A DNA stretch of 64,000 nt from Candidatus Mycobacterium wuenschmannii (GTDB taxonomy: Bacteria; Actinomycetota; Actinomycetes; Mycobacteriales; Mycobacteriaceae), in contig NZ_CP126981.1 in NCBI RefSeq assembly GCF_030252325.1, forward strand, positions 1,550,001 through 1,614,000, in the 5' to 3' direction. Shown piece after piece: positions 36,211-44,713 of this stretch (position 1 is the stretch's first letter; each line of letters starts with the position of its first letter). The translations under genes and the position numbers were made by a program. The notes beneath the pieces were generated by a model. The model was given only the letters and a program-made list of their open reading frames with translations. It made no database searches and was not told where the DNA came from.

Positions 36211-37155
36211 ATGCATATTTTCGTCAGCTGGTCCGGCAGGCCCGCGCAAGTGCTGGCCGCCTTCCTTCAGACTTGGTTGCGCCAGGTCATCCAAGAACTA
36301 GATCCGTTCATGTCGACGAACAGCATTGCCAAGGGTGCTCGCTGGAGTCCTGAGATAGCCAAGCGGTTAGAAACCACGAGCGAGGCCATCGTTTGTGTAA
36401 CTAGCGAGAACCAAGATGCCCCATGGCTCAACTTCGAGGCGGGCGCTCTCGCAAAAGCGACGGATTCGCGCGTCCGTCCGCTCCTGATTGACCTCGCGCC
36501 GAGCGATGTGACCGGTCCGCTCTCCGAGTTTCAACTCACCTCAGCAGCGGATAAGGAGGACGTTCGTCGTCTGATCAACAGCATTAACGAGAACTGCGAC
36601 CGAAGTCTGCCGACTGAAATTCTCGACGCCACCTTTGAGCGCGAGTGGCCCGCGCTGAAGGAGAAGATAACCGAAGTCATCAAATTGATTGGTGGACAGC
36701 CAAGTACGAAACAGCGGAAGCGCGACGACGTCGACCTCATGGCGGAGATCCTTGAGCGAGTGCGAATGATGGAGCGCCTAGGTCAGGACCAGTTATACAC
36801 TTCGGAGCGCATTTTCGACGAGCTTGCCCGACTGCGACCAGGCGTACTCGATGGTGGCCTAAAGAGTTTTGAAAGCAGACGACGCACCATCACGGCGACG
36901 CCTTCCAGATCCAACAAGGACTTGCGTGACCTGTACGACGCGCTTCGGGCGGCTTGGGGCCAATCGATCACCGTTATAATGAGAAACGGCAAAATAATTG
37001 AAGGGAAACTCACTGACATTCAAGGTGAGTTGCCTGATACGACGTTGACAGTTAAGCCTGACCCGCAATCGAATGACGTCGAGTTCGTCGACGTAATTTC
37101 TATCATCAAGGCGACAATTCATCCACCAGCTGCGGACGACGAGCCTCCTTTCTAA
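36211..37155 (+). CDS. TIR-domain protein with C-terminal small beta-barrel-like domain
   Basis: This 314-residue protein has an N-terminal TIR-like fold: HIFVSWSGRPAQVLAAFLQ, a FMSTNSIAKGARW loop and WLNFEAGALAKA, whose glutamate sits where TIR NADases have their catalytic Glu. A helical linker at about 160-210 follows. The last ~75 residues (WGQSITVIMRNGKIIEGKLT, ending VEFVDVISIIKATI) look like a small beta-barrel resembling LSm proteins. Bacterial TIR proteins often cleave NAD+ in anti-phage defence. AT-rich codons set it apart from the host genes. The ATG has AGGAGCTTCA upstream. Its stop overlaps the integrase fragment's stop. Confidence 0.72.
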   Translation: MHIFVSWSGRPAQVLAAFLQTWLRQVIQELDPFMSTNSIAKGARWSPEIAKRLETTSEAIVCVTSENQDAPWLNFEAGALAKATDSRVRPLLIDLAPSDVTGPLSEFQLTSAADKEDVRRLINSINENCDRSLPTEILDATFEREWPALKEKITEVIKLIGGQPSTKQRKRDDVDLMAEILERVRMMERLGQDQLYTSERIFDELARLRPGVLDGGLKSFESRRRTITATPSRSNKDLRDLYDALRAAWGQSITVIMRNGKIIEGKLTDIQGELPDTTLTVKPDPQSNDVEFVDVISIIKATIHPPAADDEPPF

Positions 37156-37502
37156 TTTGCCTGCCTCTCAGTGAAACTAACTACGTTGCCAGACGTCCTG
37201 TAGAGACGACCATTGGGTTCTGGCAGCGAGTTAAGTGCACCGCCGTCCGTCTCCGGTATGTAGTCGCCATACACGTCGAGCGTCAGCGAATAGGTCGCGT
37301 GGCCGAGCCACTGGCTGACCTGCATGAAGTGGACGCCCGCCGACAGCTGTAGAGCCGCGAACGTGTGGCGTAGGTCGTGGAGCCGAACGCCCTCTACCGC
37401 GGGCACTTCCGCGCCGTCGTCGCTGAGCGTGGCTGGCCGGCTCGCGGGCAACCCAACCGCTTCCAAGGCGGGCTTAAGCAGGTTCCGGTAGTAGGCGCCC
37501 AT
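37152..37502 (-). pseudogene. Tyrosine integrase, C-terminal fragment
   Basis: About 116 residues of a phage tyrosine recombinase remain. They hold the HDLRHTFAAL motif (catalytic His-x-x-Arg), QWLGHATYSLTLDVYGDY (second His and the tyrosine nucleophile) and a normal C-terminus. Reading upstream in frame gives about ten more plausible residues (APLDFSEPCD, to about 37532), then the similarity stops. The N-terminal arm- and core-binding domains and the first catalytic arginine are absent. An intact enzyme would be about 370-400 residues, so this is a deletion remnant. It faces the broken capsid gene, and the deletion join must lie between about 37532 and 37600. Confidence 0.85.
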
Positions 37503-37600
37503 GTCGCACGGCTCCGAGAAGTCAAGCGGCGCAATGGCTCTACACCCGCGCCTACGCGCCCCGCCGAGCGCCCGATTCGGCCACAGCGGCGCTGCCTGCT

Positions 37601-38376
37601 CGTCGCCGCGCGGGTGTTACCCGCGTGTTCGAGGCCGACAACAAGCTCACCACCGGTACGGTGCTCAACCGTTTGTTCACTCCGGCAACGCAACTGAACG
37701 AGTGGGGCCAGACTTGCTACGGTTGTGGAATGCCGACGGTATGGTCCCGCCGCCGTACCTGGGTCAGACCTTTGCAGGTGACCACACGCACTACCTCACC
37801 AGCGGATCGACCGTCATCGACTCGCAAGACATCGAGTTGATGATTGCGCATATCACTGAACACGGGTTCGGAACACCAAGCGGCGCAACAATGGTCATCC
37901 TCGCCAACCCACAAGACGTAGAAGCAGCGACGATGACCGCGTGGCGCGCCGGTATCTCCTACCGGTCGGGCGGCCCGCTGCCGAAGTAGGATTTCGTGCC
38001 CAGTTCATTGATGCCGGCCTGGATTTCAGACGAAAGTGTGCACGGCGCTGTGCCGGCCAGCGAGTACAGCGGCCTGGAGGTTTGGGGCAGCTACGGCAAC
38101 GCGCTGCTGATTCAGAGCTACTACGTGCCTCGCGGCTACGTGGCCGTGCTCGCCACCGGCGGACCGAACAACTCCGTCAACCCTATTGGCTTCCGGGAAC
38201 ACGTGACCGAGGCATATCGTGGGCTCCGCCAAATAGCGGGCCGGGGCCCATACCCGTTGCAAGAGAGCTTCTTTGCGCGCGGCTTCGGCGTGGGCACGCG
38301 GCACCGGGGCGCGGCTGTGGTCTGCCAGATCACGACCAGCAACTCGTACACCGCGCCGAGGACGATTGCGATCTAG
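37601..38376 (+). pseudogene. Phage major capsid protein, truncated, frameshifted and interrupted
   Basis: Three pieces read as one phage capsid-like protein. RRRARGVTRVFEADNKLTT through QTCYG lies in one frame (to about 37730). LWNADGMVPPPYLGQTFAGD through GGPLPK follows in the next frame (to 37986). After an in-frame TAG at 37987-37989, DFVPSSLMPAWISDES through TAPRTIAI completes it. The frames join if one base is lost near 37730, and the TAG probably replaced a tyrosine codon. The N-terminal part is missing. I recognise it as an HK97-type capsid from residue patterns, not by search. Confidence 0.75.
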
Positions 38377-38378
38377 GC

Positions 38379-38672
38379 ATGGCCGCGTCAGCTCCCGAGC
38401 CGTGGCGCGAGCCGTCGCCGTGGCGACCTGAGCCACAACGCCGTCCCCGCAACCCGCTCAACTACCAACACGAGACCGGCGACACCGAACTGTCGTGGGG
38501 CGAAGGGCTCGTGCCACCGCACGCGAACGGTGAGCCGCCGTCCGAACTCGGCCAGTACATGCCCCGCGCGCCGCGATTAGACCCGCCGTCGTACGGCGTC
38601 GGTCGGCCCCGGCAACACCGCCGCCCCCGCAACGAGGTCCGGGGCTGCCCCGGCAACCGCATCGCGCGGTAG
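38379..38672 (+). CDS. Small Pro/Arg-rich phage-like protein
   Basis: This 97-residue protein (MAASAPEPWREPSPWRPEPQ...) is rich in Pro, Arg and Trp at the N-terminus, with an acidic middle (HETGDTELSWGEGL). It starts 2 bp after the capsid stop codon, the usual spacing of phage structural genes. No domain is recognised and most of it looks disordered. It may be a leftover of the head operon. The reading frame is intact, but whether it is expressed is doubtful. Confidence 0.5.
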   Translation: MAASAPEPWREPSPWRPEPQRRPRNPLNYQHETGDTELSWGEGLVPPHANGEPPSELGQYMPRAPRLDPPSYGVGRPRQHRRPRNEVRGCPGNRIAR

Positions 38673-38690
38673 AGCCAAAGAGAGGACACG

Positions 38691-38816
38691 ATGGCCACCA
38701 AGAAGCAGGCCGGAGCGCGGTCGAAGTTCGCGAAGCAGGCCCGCGCAAAGGGTGCCACCAAGGTCGGTCGCCGTGCGAAGAGCAAAGCTGCACCGCGCAA
38801 GAAGCGCAGGAAATAA
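38691..38816 (+). CDS. Small highly basic protein
   Basis: This 41-residue protein (MATKKQAGARSKFAKQARAK...) has about 40 percent Lys/Arg and no acidic residues, which suggests nucleic-acid binding or an unstructured basic peptide. GAGAGGACACG precedes the ATG, a good ribosome binding site. It follows the phage-like gene by 18 bp and is probably part of the same remnant operon. No family is recognised. Confidence 0.5.
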   Translation: MATKKQAGARSKFAKQARAKGATKVGRRAKSKAAPRKKRRK

Positions 38817-38851
38817 CTATTGCTTGACTGCCGCTTAAACTTTCGCGACTG

Positions 38852-39679
38852 CTATCGCCGCCGAACAACCCAGCCTTCTCGGTGCCACTGAACGATGGTT
38901 GCAGCGAGAGTAACGACGGCGCGAGCTTCTTGAGGCGTTGGCGCCCGCCTAGGCCCCGCGCCACCGTGTCGGTCATGGTTCGGCCATATGAGTTCCAGCA
39001 TCGCTACAAGTGGACCGACGCCATTCGACCGATCCTGGCCAGGCAAAATCATCTCCCACAGCCCACCCTGGCTCCGAAGGTGCCCCAAGACCGATCCGAG
39101 CGTCGCGTTCTGCTGGTTCGGAAGCACTGATGGGACAAGCACGTCCTCGACGGCCTTGATCGCGTGATCCCACGCGTCGGAGGGGTCGCCATTGCGGCCG
39201 AATGCATTCGCCCAAGCTTCTCTAAGTTCAGCCGCAGCGTCGTCAGCCACCGAAGTCGCGGCTTCCAGGGTTGCCTGCACTTCATCTGCCACAACGCGTG
39301 TCAGCGAAATATGGTCGTCAGCAACTCTCCACGCCGACGCTCCGATTGATAGGTGATGCTGAAGCTTCTCCCAGTCATTCGCATTTGGCCCCAACACGTC
39401 CAGCGTCGCATCCAGCAAGTCCAAATCGAACTCTTCGCTATCCAGCATTTTGTCAAAAAGATCTGTGAGCTGATGGAGTTCGAAATTCGCGGGCAAGTTG
39501 AGTCGAAAACGAACAGCAAGCTCTCGCATCTCGGCCGCGCGATACGGCCGATCAGTGATTTGCCCAGTCACGGACCGGAACCAGATCCCAACCACATGGC
39601 GCAGATGGGCAGGGACGCCTTCGAACGGGCCGTCAGGTGTAACGCCCTTCAATCGGTGGGAGAGCCTTTGTCGCGCCAT
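38852..39679 (-). CDS. HEPN/Abi-C-like protein, putative phage-defence factor
   Basis: This 275-residue protein lacks signal and membrane segments. The first half is helical (LRHVVGIWFRSV, LHQLTDLFDKML). The second half has the arrangement of abortive-infection HEPN domains: AWDHAIKAVEDVL, TLGSVLGHL, then ELIWPNHDRHGGAG and EARAVVTLAATIVQW. The DRHG segment sits where such proteins have a conserved basic/His active-site motif. HEPN proteins often act as toxic RNases during phage infection. The assignment is from pattern reading and is tentative. It lies 183 bp inside the right attachment site and is transcribed inward. Confidence 0.62.
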   Translation of the reverse strand: MARQRLSHRLKGVTPDGPFEGVPAHLRHVVGIWFRSVTGQITDRPYRAAEMRELAVRFRLNLPANFELHQLTDLFDKMLDSEEFDLDLLDATLDVLGPNANDWEKLQHHLSIGASAWRVADDHISLTRVVADEVQATLEAATSVADDAAAELREAWANAFGRNGDPSDAWDHAIKAVEDVLVPSVLPNQQNATLGSVLGHLRSQGGLWEMILPGQDRSNGVGPLVAMLELIWPNHDRHGGAGPRRAPTPQEARAVVTLAATIVQWHREGWVVRRR

Positions 39680-39861
39680 CCGCCAAGCCTATGGCGTCCC
39701 TCGGACATCGCTCGTTGTGAAGGGAGCAATTAAACCGCGTGTCGCCGCGACCGGATTAGCTAGCGCTCTTCATACGCGCCATGCGCCGGTAAGACGCCGG
39801 CAAATCGCGGTGACCAGCGCGCTCGACAGTTGACAAAAATGCGTCTACCAGGCGATATCGA

Positions 39862-39907
39862 GTAGGGCGGGCGGGGCTCGAACCCGCGACCAACGGATTA
39901 TGAGTCC
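39862..39907. repeat. Right attachment site, within tRNA-Met
   Basis: This is the 46-bp copy that lies inside the intact tRNA gene and is identical to 35204-35249. Element sequence lies to its left and the remaining 5' part of the tRNA to its right, so the tRNA is restored after integration. Confidence 0.9.
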
Positions 39908-39936
39908 GCGGCTCTAACCAACTGAGCTACCGCCCC
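39863..39936 (-). tRNA. tRNA-Met (CAT anticodon)
   Basis: The 74-base gene folds as a normal cloverleaf: acceptor GGGGCGG with CCGCCCT, D-arm GCTCAGTTGGTTAGAGC, anticodon arm GCGGA-CTCATAA-TCCGT with anticodon CAT, and T-arm GCGGG-TTCGAGC-CCCGC. CCA is not encoded. The D-arm and anticodon arm fit elongator tRNA-Met; a tRNA-Ile whose anticodon C is modified to lysidine also reads CAT in DNA and cannot be excluded. Its 3' half served as the phage attachment site. Confidence 0.92.
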
Positions 39937-39964
39937 TGATCAACGTAGAGATTAGCGCCAGGCG

Positions 39965-40789
39965 TCAGCTGTACACCGTCTGGCCGTCGGCGTCGAGCAG
40001 ATATTGCTCCGTGCCGTGCTCGACCCGCGGCGCGTCGCCGCCCAGGGCCACGGCGATCTTGTTGCTGGCATTGCGCATCACGTCGAGGGTCAACTCGACC
40101 GCCTCGGCGTCGGAGAAGTGCGCGCGCACCCCGGCGGCGACATCCCCAGCGATCGACGCCGGCGACCAGATCAGCGCGTCCGCATACCGCAGCGCCGCCT
40201 TGTGCCGATCGGTCAACTGCGTCGACTCCTCGAACCGCTCGATGTCTTCGTACAGCGTCTCGGTGCCGCCGACGTCCAGCGCCGTCGTCTCGCGCAACGA
40301 CTTGCACAGCCGGCAGTTGTGCTGGGTCGCGCCGCGCAACCGCACCACCTCCGCCGTCAACGCATCGAGCGCGCGCAGCCGGGCCACCGTCGGCAAGAAC
40401 GTGTTGAACACGATGTCGGACGGGTCGGTAGCGTCGTCCCACGCGACCGGGCCCGCGACCCAGCCGAGATATTCACCGCCAACACCTAAAGCCTCCAGGC
40501 CCGCCCGCACCCGCGGCACGAAGTCGGCGATATACATCTGCACGACGACGCTGAAGGTGCTGTCGCCCAATGCTTTCCATAGCTTCGAGCGCTGTCCGCC
40601 ACCAACAGCGGAGACGTCGACGCTGAATTGCTCGGCGAACTCGGCGACCACCCGATCGTCAGCTGGATCGGCCTCAGACGGCAGCGCCGGCAGCCCGAGC
40701 GTCCGGCCGCACACCTGCCGAACGAGCGCGGTCACCCGACCATCGCCCGGGGAGAGCGCCACCAATCGCGTCAGATCGTCATGCACCAC
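39965..40789 (-). CDS. Carboxymuconolactone decarboxylase-family protein
   Basis: This 274-residue helical protein has the CMD/AhpD-type motif in its second half: [20 protein letters not shown], with the CxxC pair preceded by His, then a [12 protein letters not shown] helix. Members of this family are peroxidases or decarboxylases; the CxxC suggests a thiol redox role like AhpD. The N-terminal 100 residues are less typical. Substrate unknown. The ATG at 40789 gives [10 protein letters not shown]. It lies just outside the prophage, in chromosomal context. Confidence 0.8.
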   Translation of the reverse strand: MVHDDLTRLVALSPGDGRVTALVRQVCGRTLGLPALPSEADPADDRVVAEFAEQFSVDVSAVGGGQRSKLWKALGDSTFSVVVQMYIADFVPRVRAGLEALGVGGEYLGWVAGPVAWDDATDPSDIVFNTFLPTVARLRALDALTAEVVRLRGATQHNCRLCKSLRETTALDVGGTETLYEDIERFEESTQLTDRHKAALRYADALIWSPASIAGDVAAGVRAHFSDAEAVELTLDVMRNASNKIAVALGGDAPRVEHGTEQYLLDADGQTVYS

Positions 40790-40822
40790 ACGCCGATTAT
40801 GTCGCCCGGGCGCCGTCGACAG

Positions 40823-41713
40823 CTACGGAACGACGATGCCGAAGCTCCCGAGCGTGACGTCGAACAGCGACTTGAAGAGATCCACCGGGTCCGCCAGATT
40901 GAAGTACGTCGTCGCGCCGTCAGCGATGCCACCGGCGTCGATCACGGACAGGATTTCGGATTCGGCCAACCCGCCGAGGTAAACGCCGTGCTCGAAAAAT
41001 CCGATGAAGTCGTGCCACAGGGCCCCTAGCGGATCCGCCATGAAGTCTGCGGGCGTCGCGGTGTCGGCGAAGAAATCGTTGGCGACGGTGAAGACGTCGG
41101 TCGGATACAGATCACTGGGTGTGGTGACGCCGTTCAGGTTCGACCAGCCGAGCAAATCGTTGAGCCACTGCCCGAACGGCGTGGCACCCCAGGTGTCGAG
41201 GAGGCCGGTGGGTCCCGACGGCGGGTCGGCGGCGGCGTCACCGATCAAGACGAAACGTAGGTCCGTCAGCGGAATACCGTACGCGTGAAGCTCTTCTTCG
41301 GCCATCGATGCGACGACGGCGGACTGGCTGTAGCCGAACACCGTGAGCGGGTCGTCGGCCGAGAATGCGCCGGCGTCGTACTGGGTTTCAATGGCATGCA
41401 CCAAAGTGTCCACGCCGGAGGCGATGGACGGCCCGAAGTTCGGCGACTCCTCGGTGATCAACGGGATCACCGTGCCGCTGTCCGAAAAGCCCAGCGGCTG
41501 AAGGTATTCCGTGACAGCACCGGGAATGTATCCCGGGAAGAACGTCGGGTCGGGTATGTAGGTGGGCCCCATGATGATCGCGAGGGTCGACCCGTCGAGA
41601 AACCCCGCCCCGGCGTCGATGTCCGCACGCGCTTCGACGGACGAACTGCACAGCGCTGCCGCCGCGGCGGCGAACGCGACACCTACGGCACGTGCAAGGC
41701 AAACCTTGGACAT
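40823..41713 (-). CDS. Secreted PE-PPE-fold hydrolase, second copy
   Basis: This 296-residue protein has a signal peptide (RAVGVAFAAAAAALCSSSVEARA) and a PE-PPE-type alpha/beta hydrolase domain: LAIIMGPTYIPDP at its start, the nucleophile elbow FGYSQSAVVASM (Ser129) and FVLIGDAAADPPSG. No PE or PPE head is present. It is likely exported and acts on ester-containing envelope lipids, by analogy with the esterase activity of the family. It is only distantly similar to the copy at 24283-25068. It lies 33 bp from the CMD gene on the same strand. Confidence 0.82.
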   Translation of the reverse strand: MSKVCLARAVGVAFAAAAAALCSSSVEARADIDAGAGFLDGSTLAIIMGPTYIPDPTFFPGYIPGAVTEYLQPLGFSDSGTVIPLITEESPNFGPSIASGVDTLVHAIETQYDAGAFSADDPLTVFGYSQSAVVASMAEEELHAYGIPLTDLRFVLIGDAAADPPSGPTGLLDTWGATPFGQWLNDLLGWSNLNGVTTPSDLYPTDVFTVANDFFADTATPADFMADPLGALWHDFIGFFEHGVYLGGLAESEILSVIDAGGIADGATTYFNLADPVDLFKSLFDVTLGSFGIVVP

Positions 41714-41800
41714 CAGGACCCCCCCGGTCGGTCATGTGATCGGCATCACAGTACCCAGGGTTCGCGCCTCACAAACGCAAATTAGGCACAAAGAGTGAAC

Positions 41801-43174
41801 TTATGTCGCTTGGCTCACCGACGACATGTGAAAGTCCGGAATCCGCAACGGCGGCATCGCCGCCCGTGTCACCCAGTCGCCCCACTCCCGCGGTAGCGTT
41901 CGCTCGCTGATCCCGGCCTGCGTCGCGCGCCGCAACAGATCCAACGGACTCTCGTTGAAGCGGAAGTTGTTGACCGCGCCGGTCACCTCGCCGTCCTCGA
42001 CGAGGTAGACGCCGTCGCGGGTCAGCCCGGTCAGCAGCATGGTTGTCGGATCGACCTCGCGCATGTACCAGAGCGTCGACAGCAGTAGACCGCGCTCGGT
42101 CTGCGCGATCATGTCGGCGAGTTCGGTGCTGTCGCCGGTCATCACGATGTTCTCGGCGGCGACGGCGACCGGCGCTCCGAACTCCTCGGCCGCGGCCCGC
42201 GGGTAGGCCAGCGCGTTGATCGCGCCGTCCCGGATCCAGTCGATGCGCCCGATGTTCATGCCGTTGTCGAAGATCGATTGCGTCTCCGACGAACTGGTGG
42301 CCGTGACGAACGGCGCGCAGTCCAGTCCGGGCGCCGCGGGATCGGAGTACAGCGTCAGCGGCAGGTCAGTCAGCTTCTCCCCCACCCGTGTCCCACCGGT
42401 GGGCGCGCTCAGCGCGTTGCGTCCCTCCTGTGCGCCGCGTCCCGTCATCGACCAGCCGAGGTAGACCATCATGTCCGCGACCGCGGACGGCGGCAGGATC
42501 GTCTCGTAGCGCCCCGCGGGCAATGCGACGCGCCGGGCTGCCCAGCCGAGCCGCATCGACAGCTCCTCCAACATCGAATCCGCCGACACCCCAACGAAAT
42601 CCGGTGTCCCGACGCCGACCCACGCGCTCGCACCGTCCCGTTTGGCGTTGATCTCGACCGAGCCAGCCGGCTGGGTGTAGCGGCGCCGCAACCCGGTCGA
42701 GGTCGCCAGAAACGTGGTGTCCACGGTGTGCTGCGCGAAGCCGTATAGCTGATCGGTGCCGCGAAATCCGCGCGCCAGCGATTCGGCGACGCCGGCGAAC
42801 ACCTCGGGGCCCGTCCAGGGCGACGGCTCATCCCAGTTGCCGGGTGCGGTGTTGCCGCTCAGCAGGGGCGCGGCATCGCGTGCCTCGGGCGCCGCGGTGG
42901 CCGCCGCCTGCGACGCGGCGACCAACTCCCGGATTGCCGACGGCTCCACTTCCGCTGAGGTGAGCGATCCGACTCGGGCCGTATCACCAAGTCGCGCAAT
43001 CGAGATCACCGTGGTCTGACGCGCTGTCGACGCGCCGTTGGTGGTCATCGAATTGTTGGCCCACCGCAGCGACGCCGCCGAGCGGTCGCTGACCAGCACG
43101 ATGGTCTCGGTGGCGCCCCCCAACTCGGTAGCCGTCTTCAGCGCGATGTCGATGACCTGTTGCGTGGGAATCAC
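41801..43174 (-). CDS. TldE/PmbA-family protein
   Basis: This 457-residue protein is the non-catalytic-type partner of the TldD/TldE metalloprotease pair, corresponding to Rv2315c. It has the PmbA/TldD fold landmarks GYAQ-like FAQHTVDTTF, LTGLTRDGVYLVEDGEVTGA and FNESPLDLL, and no HExxxH zinc motif. TldD and TldE act together to trim peptides, for instance in maturing modified peptides. The gene overlaps tldD by 4 bp (ATGA), so the two are coupled. Confidence 0.9.
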   Translation of the reverse strand: MIPTQQVIDIALKTATELGGATETIVLVSDRSAASLRWANNSMTTNGASTARQTTVISIARLGDTARVGSLTSAEVEPSAIRELVAASQAAATAAPEARDAAPLLSGNTAPGNWDEPSPWTGPEVFAGVAESLARGFRGTDQLYGFAQHTVDTTFLATSTGLRRRYTQPAGSVEINAKRDGASAWVGVGTPDFVGVSADSMLEELSMRLGWAARRVALPAGRYETILPPSAVADMMVYLGWSMTGRGAQEGRNALSAPTGGTRVGEKLTDLPLTLYSDPAAPGLDCAPFVTATSSSETQSIFDNGMNIGRIDWIRDGAINALAYPRAAAEEFGAPVAVAAENIVMTGDSTELADMIAQTERGLLLSTLWYMREVDPTTMLLTGLTRDGVYLVEDGEVTGAVNNFRFNESPLDLLRRATQAGISERTLPREWGDWVTRAAMPPLRIPDFHMSSVSQAT

Positions 43175-44679
43175 AGGCCGCCCTCCGTCCGCGTGTTGAG
43201 CACGTTGACTCCGCGGAACAACGCCGACGGGCAGCCGTGACTGACGGCGGCCACCTGGCCGGGTTGGGCCTTGCCGCAGTTGAACGCCCCGCCGAGCCGC
43301 CAGGTCGACTGTCCACCAACGGATTCCATCGAGTTCCAGAAGTCCGTCGTAGTGGCCTGGTACGCAACGTCACGCACCTGACCGTCGAGCCGGCCGTCGC
43401 GGATGCGGTAGAACCGCTGCCCGGTGAACTGAAAGTTGTAGCGCTGCATGTCGATTGACCACGACCGGTCGCCGACTATGTAGATCCCGTCGTCGACCCG
43501 GGCGATCAGGTCGTCGGTGCTGAGGTCTTCGGGACCGGGCTGCAGCGACACGTTGGCCATCCGCTGGATCGGCACGTGATGTGGCGAGTCGGCGTACGCG
43601 CAGCCGTTGGACCGCACCTGGCCCAGTCGCGGCGCGAACACCCGGTCCAATTGATAGCCGACGAATACCCCGTCGCGTACCAGATCCCAGCTCTGGGCGG
43701 CCACGCCGTCGTCGTCGTAACCGATGCTGGCCAAGCCGAATTCGACGGTGCGGTCGGCGGTCACATTCATGATCGGCGATCCGTACTGCAGTGCGCCGAG
43801 CTTGTCGGGGGTGGCGAACGACGTGCCCGCATAGGCGGCCTCGTAGCCGATGGCGCGGTCGTATTCGGTTGCGTGGCCGATGGATTCGTGAATGGTGAGC
43901 CACAGGTTGGTCGGGTCGATCACCAGGTCGGTCGGCCCGGCGGTGACGCTGGGCGCCTTGACCTTCTCCGCCAGTTGCGACGGCAGCTGCGCAAGCTCGT
44001 CGCCCCAGTTCCACACGTCGTCGTCGGTCAGCGCCTCCCAGCCGCGGCCCATAGGCGGCGCCAGCGTGCGCATCGAGTCAAACCCGTTGTTGACGGTGAT
44101 GGCCTCGAACCGCGGCTGGATCCGGACCCGCTGCTGGGTGATCGACGAGCCCGCGGTGTCGGCGTAGAAGGTCTGCTCCTTGACCGACATCAGGCTCGCC
44201 GAGACGTGGTTGATGCCGTCGGCGGCCAGCAGCCGGCCGGAGTACTCGTCGAGCACGGTGAGCTTGTCGGCGAGCGGCACTGCGAACGGATCGACCCGAT
44301 AGCTCGACACCCAGGTCGCGTCGGCATAGACCGGCTCGGCCGCCAACTCCACGCGATCGGTGTTCAGCGCGGCCAACGTGCGGGCCACCGCCACCGCGCG
44401 TCGCGCCGTCTCGGCGGCAACGTCGGGCGAAAGCTCGGCGTGCGATGCGAAGCCCCAGGTGCCGTCTACGACCACGCGCACGGCCAGGCCGATGTCGCGG
44501 TTGAGCACCGCGGTCTCGAGTTCGCCGTCGCGCAGTTGGACGACCTCGTTCATTAATCGGTGAATGCGCAGGTCGGCGTGGCTGGCTCCGGCCGCGGTGG
44601 CCGCGGCGAGCGCGGCGTCGGCAAGTTCGTGGCGGGGCAGGCCGAGAAAGTCGGCATCGATCCCCCGGTTCGGTGTCAC
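43171..44679 (-). CDS. tldD: TldD-family zinc metalloprotease
   Basis: This 502-residue protein carries the HExxxH zinc-binding motif in LWLTIHESIGHATEYD (about residue 260) and the conserved C-terminal CGKAQPGQVAAVSHGCP segment. With TldE it should form a heterodimeric intracellular peptidase that degrades unfolded or modified peptides. The start is a GTG at 44679 (first residues MTPNRGIDADFLG), 34 bp from the divergent uspA start. The neighbourhood with uspABC matches M. tuberculosis, where Rv2315c precedes Rv2316-2318. Confidence 0.9.
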   Translation of the reverse strand: MTPNRGIDADFLGLPRHELADAALAAATAAGASHADLRIHRLMNEVVQLRDGELETAVLNRDIGLAVRVVVDGTWGFASHAELSPDVAAETARRAVAVARTLAALNTDRVELAAEPVYADATWVSSYRVDPFAVPLADKLTVLDEYSGRLLAADGINHVSASLMSVKEQTFYADTAGSSITQQRVRIQPRFEAITVNNGFDSMRTLAPPMGRGWEALTDDDVWNWGDELAQLPSQLAEKVKAPSVTAGPTDLVIDPTNLWLTIHESIGHATEYDRAIGYEAAYAGTSFATPDKLGALQYGSPIMNVTADRTVEFGLASIGYDDDGVAAQSWDLVRDGVFVGYQLDRVFAPRLGQVRSNGCAYADSPHHVPIQRMANVSLQPGPEDLSTDDLIARVDDGIYIVGDRSWSIDMQRYNFQFTGQRFYRIRDGRLDGQVRDVAYQATTTDFWNSMESVGGQSTWRLGGAFNCGKAQPGQVAAVSHGCPSALFRGVNVLNTRTEGGL

Positions 44680-44713
44680 GACTCCTACCGTATCGACCGG
44701 CTTTAATACCCTT

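Larger units (their letters stand above)
35204..39907. mobile_element. Decayed prophage remnant integrated in tRNA-Met
   Basis: A perfect 46-bp direct repeat bounds the element: 35204-35249 and 39862-39907, 4,658 bp apart. The right copy is the 3' part of an intact tRNA-Met; the left copy is only the tRNA fragment, as expected after site-specific integration into a tRNA 3' end. Inside are a C-terminal integrase fragment, a broken capsid gene, small phage-like genes and defence-type genes (TIR, HEPN/Abi-C-like). The coding sequence of the TIR gene is visibly more AT-rich than its surroundings. With no full integrase it should not be able to excise on its own. Confidence 0.88.
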
